From: Planotetraspora thailandica
GTDB taxonomy: Bacteria > Actinomycetota > Actinomycetes > Streptosporangiales > Streptosporangiaceae
Direction: 5' to 3'
Length of the DNA: 64,000 nt
Assembly: GCF_016863335.1 (NCBI RefSeq)
Contig: NZ_BOOR01000005.1
Location: forward strand, 62,001-126,000
Shown one piece after another: positions 17,032 through 24,451 of this stretch (its first letter is position 1; each line of letters starts with the position of its first letter). A program made the position numbers and the translations under genes. The notes under the pieces were generated by a model. That model ran no database searches. It saw only the letters and a program-made list of their open reading frames with translations, and was not told where the DNA came from.

Positions 17032-17498
17032 CCGCCTCACCCCTGCGGGAGTTCGAACCGGCCATGCGCCTGGCGCTGGCGGAAGCCGTACGCGCGGGTG
17101 AACGGGGCGAGGTCCCGGTCGGGGCGGTCGTGATCGACGCCGCCGGAGCCGTGGTGTCGACCGCGGGCAACGACCGCGAGGCCGCCGCCGATCCCACCGC
17201 CCATGCCGAGGTGCTCGCCCTGCGCGCCGCCGCCCGCGCGGCCGGGGAGTGGCGGCTGACCGGACATACCCTCGTCGTCACCCTGGAGCCCTGCACGATG
17301 TGCGCGGGCGCCGCCGTGCTCTCCCGGGTCGACCGGGTCGTGTACGGCGCGGCCGACGAGAAGGCGGGCGCGGCCGGCTCGCTCTGGGACGTGATCAGGG
17401 ACAGGCGGCTCAACCACCGCCCCGAGGTGATCGGCGGGGTGCTCGCCGACGAGTGCGCGGCCGTACTCAGGGAGTTCTTCTCGGGGCGGCGGCCCTGA
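17028..17498 (+). CDS. tadA: tRNA-specific adenosine deaminase TadA
   Basis: 156 aa from GTG at 17028. It deaminates A34 to inosine in tRNA-Arg(ACG). The zinc/catalytic motif is H59-A-E61 and the cysteine motif is P88-C89-T-M-C92; both are intact. C-terminal RLNHRPEVIGGVL is typical. It overlaps the upstream associated-protein gene and precedes tRNA-Ser(CGA) by about 80 bases. Confidence 0.96.
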   Translation: MTASPLREFEPAMRLALAEAVRAGERGEVPVGAVVIDAAGAVVSTAGNDREAAADPTAHAEVLALRAAARAAGEWRLTGHTLVVTLEPCTMCAGAAVLSRVDRVVYGAADEKAGAAGSLWDVIRDRRLNHRPEVIGGVLADECAAVLREFFSGRRP

Positions 17499-17579
17499 GG
17501 CGTTCTCCCGGCCTCACCGGGTCTGTCCGAAGCGAAACGGATGCGCGGGCAGGTGGGTTCGTCCGGTAAGCTGCTGCGC

Positions 17580-17669
17580 GGTGGAGTCGCCTAGTGGCCG
17601 AGGGCGCACGCCTCGAAAGCGTGTGATGGGGCAACCTATCCGTGGGTTCAAATCCCACCTCCACCGCCA
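17580..17669 (+). tRNA. tRNA-Ser(CGA)
   Basis: Acceptor GGTGGAG pairs with CTCCACC, followed by discriminator G and encoded CCA. Anticodon loop CTCGAAA is closed by CACGC/GCGTG, giving anticodon CGA. There is a long variable arm as in type II tRNAs and the T-loop GTTCAAATC. A terminator hairpin follows directly. Confidence 0.96.
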
Positions 17670-17673
17670 CCGA

Positions 17674-17716
17674 AGAAGAGCCGTTGACCTGCGTGTACAG
17701 GTTGGCGGCTCTTTTG
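17674..17716 (+). terminator. Rho-independent terminator after tRNA-Ser(CGA)
   Basis: AGAGCCG (17677-17683) pairs with CGGCTCT (17706-17712), with an inner GACCTG/CAGGTT helix, followed by TTTTG. A clear GC stem and U-tract. Confidence 0.85.
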
Positions 17717-17780
17717 CTTTCACGGTTTGGCCACACGGGCGGCAGCTCCGCGATCCACTTCGCGGTTCCGCCGGTGGGCG

Positions 17781-18581
17781 TCAGATCCAGCCGGAGGCCA
17801 TCAAGGACAGCGCCCTTTCCGATGGCGTGCCGATCTCGGGCTCCAACGTGAAGACGAACATGTCGGCGTCGGCGACGAGCAACGTCTCGCGTTCCAGCGT
17901 CAGGTCTCCCAGCCCGCGATAGCGCAGGCGCAGAGGGCTGGGCTTGAGGAGCCCCACGTCGTAACGGGTCCACAGTTCATGGAAGCGCCTGCTCTCGCTC
18001 GAAAGCTCCTCGACCAGTTCGGCGGCGAAGGAGTGGCCGGCGACTCCGGTCGCGGCGCGGAGGTGGGCCACGTGGAGGGCGGCCTCCTGATCCCACTCGA
18101 GGATGCCCTCGTGTGCCACAGGGTTGAGGAAGAGCATGCGCATCAGGTTGTCGCCGTACTGCAGTCCCCCATGGAGGAGGGTGGCCAGGTGGTTCCTGGC
18201 CAGCACGTCCAGACGGCGGTTGAGCGCGATCGCCGGCCAGTGCAGCTTCTGGACGACCCGTGCGGCCCTCGCCTCCGGAGGGTCCGCGGCCGGTGGTTCG
18301 CCGGTGCAGGGGTTGGCGAGGCGGTGCAGATATCGGGTCGCTTCCGGATCGAGTTGAAGGACCTGTGCCAGAGCGTCGAGCACCCGGTAGGAGGGGTGCG
18401 GCGCCCGGCCCTGTTCGATCCGGACGTAGTAGTCGTGACTGATGCCGGCCAGATGGGCGATCTCCTCGCGGCTCAGCCCCGAGGCCTTCCGTCGGCCGCC
18501 CGTCGGGAGCCCTGCCTGCTCGCGGGGCGTCACCTTCCTCCGCGCGGTAAGGAACGCGCCCAGCTGTCGCCCGTCACGCAT
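17781..18581 (-). CDS. XRE-family regulator with MmyB-like ligand domain
   Basis: 266 aa. The XRE HTH is at residues 8-75 (LGAFLTARRKVTPREQAGLP, LSREEIAHLAGISHDYYVRI). The MmyB-like domain follows (residues 100-265) with the usual ALNRRLDVLARNHLA and LRLRYRGLGDLTLERETL segments. It is divergent from an O-methyltransferase gene. Two inverted copies of TAAGTGGAC in the shared promoter region suggest it regulates that gene and itself. Confidence 0.92.
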   Translation of the reverse strand: MRDGRQLGAFLTARRKVTPREQAGLPTGGRRKASGLSREEIAHLAGISHDYYVRIEQGRAPHPSYRVLDALAQVLQLDPEATRYLHRLANPCTGEPPAADPPEARAARVVQKLHWPAIALNRRLDVLARNHLATLLHGGLQYGDNLMRMLFLNPVAHEGILEWDQEAALHVAHLRAATGVAGHSFAAELVEELSSESRRFHELWTRYDVGLLKPSPLRLRYRGLGDLTLERETLLVADADMFVFTLEPEIGTPSERALSLMASGWI

Positions 18582-18600
18582 TTCGCCAGGTTACAGCGGC

Positions 18601-18693
18601 TAAGTGGACGGCACCCGGCCGGCAGCTCGGTACGGATGATCAATGGCCGCTTCACAGGGGTGGCCGGACCCCTATGACAAAAAAGTCCACTTA
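18601..18693. promoter_or_regulatory. Paired operator-like sites between XRE and methyltransferase genes
   Basis: TAAGTGGAC at 18601-18609 and its exact reverse complement GTCCACTTA at 18685-18693. The first is 20 bases from the XRE start and the second is about 220 bases from the methyltransferase start, inside the divergent intergenic region (18582-18914). The rest of this region shows no gene; GAGGAG precedes the methyltransferase ATG. Confidence 0.5.
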
Positions 18694-18914
18694 TGTGCCA
18701 TCTGCGCACGCTGTTAGCGTCCGACCGGAATTTGCAGTTCCGGACAAAAGGGAGACGGGGTCTCCGTGGCGGCCCACGGAAGACGGCGAGATAAGAGCTG
18801 GTGTCCGCGGTCATGAACGCCGGCCCGGGGCATCGTCAGATCTCCTCTTCGGCACGCCGGCGCGGGCCGGCGCCCCCTCTTCGCGACGCCGGAAGACACC
18901 ATGAGGAGAAGAAA

Positions 18915-19940
18915 ATGACGACGGCTCAGATGCCCGATCCGGCTCCGGTGATGGCGGACTATGAGCGGATGATGTCCATGGTCACCGGTTTCTGGGTGAG
19001 CCAGGTGGTACGTGCAGCGGCGGTGTTCAACGTCGCCGAGCACGTGGCCGGCGGGCTGACGACCGCGAGCGAGATCGCCGAGGCGGAGCTCGCCGACCCG
19101 GACGCCGTCCGGCGGCTGCTGCGCACCTTGGCATCGCTGGGCCTGCTCACCTCCGTCGACGGTGTGCACTTCGCGGGCACGGGCCTGCTGGCCACTCTGC
19201 ACCCGGACAGTCCGCACTCCCTTCACCACCTCGCGCTCTCCCAGGCGGCCCCGGGCCACTGGCAGCCCTGGGGCCGGTTTCCCGACGCCGTCCGCTCCGG
19301 AGCGACGCAGGGTCCCGCCGCCTACGGAAGCGAAGTCTGGGATTACCTGGCCGGGAACCCGGAGGAGGCCCACTACTTCACCCGGTCGCTGGCGAACATC
19401 ACAGCGATGACCAACGCCGAGGTGGCCCGCCAGATCGGAGGGGCCGGCCTGACCGTGGACGTGGGCGGCGCGGACGGTTCCCTGATCCGCGAGCTCATGC
19501 GGAACCACCCCGGCATGCGGGGCGTGGTGCTCGACCGGCCGGATGTGGTCCCGGCCGCGCTGGAAGCGGCCAAGGCGGACGGCCTCGACGACCGTTTCGA
19601 CGTCGTGGGCGGCGACTTCTTCCAGGAGGTTCCCGCCGCCGACCTCTACCTGCTGCGGTACATCGTTCACGACTGGGACGACGAGCAGGCCGTCCGCATC
19701 CTGGCGAACTGCAGAAGGTCTCTCAACGAGGGTGGCCGGGTAGCGGTGGTGGAACTGCTGGTCGGACCAGTCGGCACCCCTGGCCTCGCACCGGTGATGG
19801 ACGCCAACATGCTGGTCATGACCGGAGGGCGCGAGCGTGACCTCGCCGAGTACGACGCGCTCTTCACTCAGGCCGGCCTTCGCCGGACCCGGGTGGCGGA
19901 GGCGGGGAACATGGTGGTCATCGAGGCTGTGGCCGTCTGA
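18915..19940 (+). CDS. SAM-dependent O-methyltransferase (hydroxyneurosporene/ASMT type)
   Basis: 341 aa from ATG at 18915 with an AGGAGAAG ribosome binding site. Residues 15-100 are the winged-helix dimerization domain (VSQVVRAAAVFNVAEHVAGG, VRRLLRTLASLGLL). The catalytic Rossmann domain contains motif I VDVGGADGSLI and the acid DFFQEVP, then the catalytic-region LRYIVHDWDDEQAVRIL with the His-Asp dyad typical of plant-type/polyketide O-methyltransferases. The acceptor is probably a phenolic metabolite; no biosynthetic cluster is next to it. Probably controlled by the divergent XRE protein. Confidence 0.92.
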   Translation: MTTAQMPDPAPVMADYERMMSMVTGFWVSQVVRAAAVFNVAEHVAGGLTTASEIAEAELADPDAVRRLLRTLASLGLLTSVDGVHFAGTGLLATLHPDSPHSLHHLALSQAAPGHWQPWGRFPDAVRSGATQGPAAYGSEVWDYLAGNPEEAHYFTRSLANITAMTNAEVARQIGGAGLTVDVGGADGSLIRELMRNHPGMRGVVLDRPDVVPAALEAAKADGLDDRFDVVGGDFFQEVPAADLYLLRYIVHDWDDEQAVRILANCRRSLNEGGRVAVVELLVGPVGTPGLAPVMDANMLVMTGGRERDLAEYDALFTQAGLRRTRVAEAGNMVVIEAVAV

Positions 19941-19967
19941 CGGCGTCCCACCTTTACCGCTGCCGAC

Positions 19968-19998
19968 GAGCCGCCGATCGCATGCAGGCCGGCGGCTC
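19968..19998. terminator. Hairpin between convergent genes
   Basis: GAGCCGCCG (19968-19976) pairs perfectly with CGGCGGCTC (19990-19998), 13-base loop. It follows the methyltransferase stop by 28 bases and faces the convergent gene at 20101. Confidence 0.7.
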
Positions 19999-20100
19999 TC
20001 ATGGACCGATGGCGCGCCCGACAGACCAGGAAATCTAGCTCAAAAACAATACAAAATAGACAATTGCATGCTTTTGTGGGCTGAGGCGGCGCCGACCGCG

Positions 20101-20391
20101 TTAGATCTCGAGGATGCGCGCGTGCAGAACCGAGCGCTGCTGGAGGGCCGCGCGCAGGGCCCGATGGAGGCCGTCCTCCAGGTAGAGCTCGCCGTTCCAT
20201 TGGACGACATGCGGAAACAGGTCGCCGTAGAACGTGGAGTCCTGTGCGAGCAGGGAGTGCAGGTCGAGCACGGCCTTCGTGGTGATCAGGGTGTCGAGCC
20301 TGACCTGCCGAGGCGGAATCTGCGCCCATTCCCGATGAGACAGGCCGTGCTCGGGGTAGGGCCGTCCATCGCCGACCAACTTAAAGATCAC
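20101..20391 (-). CDS. Conserved actinobacterial protein with ParB/sulfiredoxin-like motif
   Basis: 96 aa beginning MIFKLVGDGRPYPEHGLSHR; the sequence is of a strongly conserved actinobacterial family. The motif ELYLEDGLHRALRAALQQR resembles the GxHR box of ParB/sulfiredoxin-fold proteins (my inference). Some annotation pipelines place such proteins with VapB-type antitoxins, but no toxin gene is adjacent here. Single gene, function unknown. Confidence 0.8.
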   Translation of the reverse strand: MIFKLVGDGRPYPEHGLSHREWAQIPPRQVRLDTLITTKAVLDLHSLLAQDSTFYGDLFPHVVQWNGELYLEDGLHRALRAALQQRSVLHARILEI

Positions 20392-20457
20392 GGTACGTAG
20401 TTTAGGAGAGGAATGCCACTGTTCGCCTTCGAGGGCGACTTCAGCTGACTGAACTGG

Positions 20458-21318
20458 TCAGATGCCGCCGGAGAAGGTGTCACACCGAGCCGGGTCACCG
20501 GTCCTGTAGCCGTTGCCGAACCACTTCGTGCGCTGCTCCGAGGTGCCGTGGGTGAACGCCTCCGGGTTGATGCGTCCTCTCATCTGCTCCTGGATACGGT
20601 CGTCCCCGACGGCCGCCGCCGCGTCGAGCGCCTCCCGGATGTCGGCGTCGCTGAACGGCTTGGCGTAGAAGCCGGTGTTCACGGCGTTGCGGGCCCACAC
20701 ACCCGCGAAGCAGTCGGCCTGGAGTTCGAGCCGTACGGAGGCCCCCTGGGCGCCCGCGGCCTGGCCGACCCTGCCCATGGTGCCGAGCAGGTTCTGCACG
20801 TGGTGGCCGTACTCGTGGGCGATCACGTAGGCCTGCGCGAACGGGCCGCCCTCCGCGCCGAACCGCGTGCGGAGGTCGTTGAAGAAGTTCAGGTCGATGT
20901 AGACCCGCTGGTCGGCGGGGCAGTAGAACGGCCCGACGGAGGACTCGGCGGCCCCGCATGCGGTCTGGACGCCGCCCGTGTAGAGGATGGTCTTCGCCGG
21001 GGTGTAGCCGTCGATCTTCCCGCTCCAGTAGTCCTGGATGCTGTTGACCACGCCGACGACCCGGCACTTCTCCGACTGGTCGGCGTCCGCGCCCGTACGG
21101 CACTGCTGGCTGAGGTCGGAGCCCGGCTGCAGTGCGGGTGGCTGATCTCGTCCCGTGATGTCGCCCGGATTGATGCCGAAGATCAGGGCCAGAAGGAGCA
21201 CGATGATTCCGGCGGCCCCGCCTCCGACGGCGATGCCGCCGCGGGGGAAGCCTCCACGTCCCCCGCCGACGTCTTCCACCTGCGACGCGTCGAGTCGCGC
21301 ATCGTCATCGAAATCCAT
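20458..21318 (-). CDS. Neutral zinc metallopeptidase (YpfJ family)
   Basis: 286 aa from ATG at 21318; GGGAG 9 bases upstream selects this over an ATG five codons earlier. A Gly-rich cytoplasmic N-terminus is followed by one membrane helix (about residues 28-49). The large external domain has the zinc site H168-E-Y-G-H172 in YVIAHEYGHHVQNLLG and a conserved ELQADCFAGVWA segment that supplies the third ligand. C-terminal FTHGTSEQRTKWFGNGY is family-specific. Probably an anchored envelope peptidase; substrate unknown. Confidence 0.93.
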   Translation of the reverse strand: MDFDDDARLDASQVEDVGGGRGGFPRGGIAVGGGAAGIIVLLLALIFGINPGDITGRDQPPALQPGSDLSQQCRTGADADQSEKCRVVGVVNSIQDYWSGKIDGYTPAKTILYTGGVQTACGAAESSVGPFYCPADQRVYIDLNFFNDLRTRFGAEGGPFAQAYVIAHEYGHHVQNLLGTMGRVGQAAGAQGASVRLELQADCFAGVWARNAVNTGFYAKPFSDADIREALDAAAAVGDDRIQEQMRGRINPEAFTHGTSEQRTKWFGNGYRTGDPARCDTFSGGI

Positions 21319-21511
21319 CTTTGACGCTCCCATGTGGGTGCTTCATCGCGCGGTAGATGTTGTCGCTTCGCGCGTTCTGCCCAGGATGAGGAAGATCATT
21401 CACGAAAGGATATGGGGCTCCAGATCGTCCTGTTTCGCCGTGCCGCACAGGGCGGTGAACTGTAGGGGCTTTGGCCAGATTTACAGGGGTTAGCGACGTT
21501 AAGATTCCCGA

Positions 21512-23092
21512 ATGGCGCTGACAGCCGACTGGGTGATCGGGGGGCCTGGCGGCGATGCGCCGCGGCCGGTCCGTGACCGGCTCCTTCCCGCGATGCCCGG
21601 CAGCCGGCTCTGGGGTTGGCTCGGCCCGCTGATCGTGGCCCTTTTCGGGGCGTTCCTCCGGTTCTATCGTCTCGGCACGCCGCACGCCGTGGTGTTCGAC
21701 GAGACCTTCTACGCCAAGGACGCCTTCTCCACGATCACCTACGGCGTCGAGCGCCAGTTCGTCGACTCGGCCGATGCCCTGATGCTGGGCGGCAACACGC
21801 AGATCTTCAAGACCTGCGCGCAGGCCGCCGAGTGTGGGTCCTTCGTCGCGCATCCCCCGCTCGGCAAATGGATGATCGGCCTCGGCGAGTGGATGTTCGG
21901 CCTCACGCCTTTCGGGTGGCGGTTCATGGCGGCGCTGGCCGGGTCCGTGTCCATCCTGATCCTCGCCAGGGTCGCCCGCCGCCTGACCCGCTCGACCCTG
22001 CTCGGCTGCCTCGCGGGATTCCTGCTGGCTTTGGACGCCATGCACGTCGTGCTGTCGCGTACGGCACTGCTCGACGTCTTCCTGACCTTGTGGGTGATCG
22101 CCGCGTTCGCCTGCCTGGTGGTCGACAGGGACAGGAGCCGGGAGCGACTGGTCGCCTGGTATGAGGGGTCTCTCATCGCGGCGCCGTCCCGGTTGGGCCT
22201 GCGTCCCTGGCGGCTGGCCGCCGGGCTGTGCCTCGGCGCGGCGCTGGCCACCAAATGGACGGGGGCGTATTTCGTCGCCGCCTTCACGATCATGACGCTC
22301 CTGTGGGATGCCGGCGCCCGCCGTTCGATCGGCCAGGCTCGGCCGTACCGGGTTTCCTGGCGGCTGGACCTGCCGCTGGGCGTCGTCTGGACGGCCGTCG
22401 TGCCTGTGGTCACCTGGGTGGCCTCCTACGCAGGCTGGTTCGCCACCGACAAGGGCTGGGGCCGCAACTGGGCGGAGGCGACGTCGAGCGGCTGGCCCTA
22501 CTTCGTCTTCAGCTCGCTGCGGTCGTGGCTGAGCTACCAGAAGCAGATGCTCGGCTACCACGCAAACCTGTCCACCGCGCATCCCTACCAGTCGGAGCCC
22601 TGGCAGTGGCCGCTGCTGCTGCGGCCCGTGGCGTTCTACTACGAGACGCCGGCAGGCGGATGCGGGGCGAGCAGCTGCACGTCGGCGATTCTCGGAACCG
22701 GCACCCCGGTCATCTGGTTCCTCGCCGTTCCCGCGCTGGTCGCCATGGTCGGGTGGTGGCTCACCTCGCGCGACTGGCGGGCGGGAGCCGTCCTGGGGGC
22801 CTACCTCGTGGGATGGCTGCCGTGGTTCTATTTCGCGCTGGCCGACAACCGGACGATGTACCAGTTCTACGCCCTGCCGATGCTGCCTTTCATGATCTTG
22901 GCCATCGTGCTGGCGAGCGGGCTGATCCTCGGCCCGGCGCCGGGACGGCGCAGGCTCGTCGGCAGTTCGGTGGTCGGGGCGTTCGCCCTGCTGGTCCTCG
23001 TGAACTTCTGGTGGTTGTCGCCTGTGCTGGACGCACAGGTGATCCCGTACGGCGAGTGGTTCGACCGCATGCTGTTCCGCAGCTGGATCTGA
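21512..23092 (+). CDS. Protein O-mannosyltransferase (PMT family)
   Basis: 526 aa with about 10 or more membrane helices. The catalytic D-E pair is in VVFDETFYAKDAF after the first helix, followed by the extracytoplasmic loop and HPPLGKWMIGLGE. Other family marks are LLLALDAMHVVLSRTALLDVF and the C-terminal YQFYALPMLPF. Bacterial Pmt transfers mannose from polyprenyl-phosphate-mannose to Ser/Thr of Sec-exported proteins. Two secreted proteins encoded next door, one with a Thr-rich N-terminus, are plausible substrates. Confidence 0.95.
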   Translation: MALTADWVIGGPGGDAPRPVRDRLLPAMPGSRLWGWLGPLIVALFGAFLRFYRLGTPHAVVFDETFYAKDAFSTITYGVERQFVDSADALMLGGNTQIFKTCAQAAECGSFVAHPPLGKWMIGLGEWMFGLTPFGWRFMAALAGSVSILILARVARRLTRSTLLGCLAGFLLALDAMHVVLSRTALLDVFLTLWVIAAFACLVVDRDRSRERLVAWYEGSLIAAPSRLGLRPWRLAAGLCLGAALATKWTGAYFVAAFTIMTLLWDAGARRSIGQARPYRVSWRLDLPLGVVWTAVVPVVTWVASYAGWFATDKGWGRNWAEATSSGWPYFVFSSLRSWLSYQKQMLGYHANLSTAHPYQSEPWQWPLLLRPVAFYYETPAGGCGASSCTSAILGTGTPVIWFLAVPALVAMVGWWLTSRDWRAGAVLGAYLVGWLPWFYFALADNRTMYQFYALPMLPFMILAIVLASGLILGPAPGRRRLVGSSVVGAFALLVLVNFWWLSPVLDAQVIPYGEWFDRMLFRSWI

Positions 23093-23098
23093 GATGCG

Positions 23099-23129
23099 GC
23101 CCCTTCCCGAGGCGCGGCCGGGAAGGGGC
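23099..23129. terminator. Bidirectional terminator hairpin
   Basis: GCCCCTTCCCG (23099-23109) and CGGGAAGGGGC (23119-23129), perfect 11-bp stem with a 9-base loop, between the convergent PMT gene and the secreted-protein gene. Confidence 0.8.
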
Positions 23130-23152
23130 GTAACCGCGCGGGAAAGCGGAGA

Positions 23153-24046
23153 CTAGCCGCAGCTCACCAGCAGGATGGACACGACTGTGCACCGGACTCG
23201 GGCGGAGTCGTTTCCGCCCACCGGGTCGACCGGGACCGATGCCGTGCGCGTGGCGGTGAAGGTGTACGGCACGCCGATGGACAGCAGCCGAATCGGCACG
23301 GAGAACTTCCTGACCACCGAAGACCCGGGAGCCACTTCCCCGGTGGTGCACGTGACGGTGCCAGGGGCCGTGCCGCACTCACCCGACACGGCGGTGAACC
23401 CCGGGGGCAGGGAGGTCTTCACAGTCGAGCTGCGCAGCGCGGCGGGCCCGTTGCCGGTCACCCGCAGCGTGAACTCGATCTTGGGCGCGAGCAGCCCGAG
23501 CTTGGGCTGCGCGGTGAGGCCGATCGCGGCGTCCGCCTGGCCGAGGATGGTCAGGGTCGGTCCGTCTGCCACCTCCGACGCGTAGTTGGAACCGCCGAGC
23601 TGGCCACGGATGGTCTGGTCGCTGTCCTGCGCGTCGTCCGCGATCGCCAGGGTGAAGATGACGGTCGCCGATGCTCCGCCTGACAGCGCGCCGACCGGCG
23701 CCTCGAAACCGATGGGACCGCCCGCGTCGGACACCGTGCCGCAGGGGCCGATCGCGCCGTCGCATCCGGTCAGAGTGGCGAATGACGGAAGCCCTGCCGG
23801 GCTGCCGAACACCCTTGCGGTGGCGTTCAGGACGGTGAAGGCGTGAACATTCGTGACGGTCGCCGTGACCGTCACCGAGTCGCCGGGAGCGGCCTGGGCG
23901 GACGACAGGGACAGTGTGACCTCGGGCGGCTCGGCCGAGGCGGGCACCGCCAGGAGGGGGGATACGGCCACCGTCACGGTCGCTGTGGCGGCCATCGTGG
24001 CGGCACCCACCAGCAGGGCCAGGGTGCGCCGGGCTAAGGATCTCAT
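23153..24046 (-). CDS. Secreted DUF11-type beta-sandwich protein
   Basis: 297 aa. A signal peptide spans about residues 1-38 (MRSLARRTLALLVGAAT ... ASAEPPE). Two beta-sandwich, CARDB/DUF11-like domains follow: residues 40-150 (TLSLSSAQAAPGDSVTVTAT) and 160-285 (IGLTAQPKLGLLAPKIEFTL, LPPGFTAVSGECGTAPG). Paired cysteines suggest disulfides. No sortase motif, so it is likely released or loosely cell-associated. Divergent from the 1171-residue secreted protein gene. Confidence 0.82.
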   Translation of the reverse strand: MRSLARRTLALLVGAATMAATATVTVAVSPLLAVPASAEPPEVTLSLSSAQAAPGDSVTVTATVTNVHAFTVLNATARVFGSPAGLPSFATLTGCDGAIGPCGTVSDAGGPIGFEAPVGALSGGASATVIFTLAIADDAQDSDQTIRGQLGGSNYASEVADGPTLTILGQADAAIGLTAQPKLGLLAPKIEFTLRVTGNGPAALRSSTVKTSLPPGFTAVSGECGTAPGTVTCTTGEVAPGSSVVRKFSVPIRLLSIGVPYTFTATRTASVPVDPVGGNDSARVRCTVVSILLVSCG

Positions 24047-24451
24047 CGCGGCCTTTCGGTTTCGGAGAATCTGACCTCTCCGACTATCGCCGCTGATATC
24101 CCGTATGGCAGCAGATTGCGATTAATTAGTAACCATATGTAGTGGCCAATTGTGGACATCGTCGGATCGTGAGCCACGGCACGAGTTTGCGCGGCCTTCC
24201 GATGACTGAGCAGCCGAGCGTGGTGTGGTGTTTTGTCGGCATTTAAGCCCATATGTTCGCCGGGGCATATGGAGCAAGGCGGAAGCCGTCGTGACGACAC
24301 CTCCACACTGTCCGCCTAACTGGCGGTTATTTCCTTCTGACGGCTCAGCGATCAATGTGCGATCATTGCCCCACATTTACGATTTGTCACGTCAGGCACT
24401 GTTGCCCCGCTTTCATCGCAGGCGCATGCCATCAGACGTCCAGGGGGCGCA
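24047..24451. other. AT-enriched divergent intergenic region
   Basis: 405 bases between two divergent genes for secreted proteins. It is visibly less GC-rich than its surroundings and holds three CATATG hexamers (24134-24139, 24250-24255, 24266-24271). Probably both promoters and operators. No gene seen. Confidence 0.5.
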
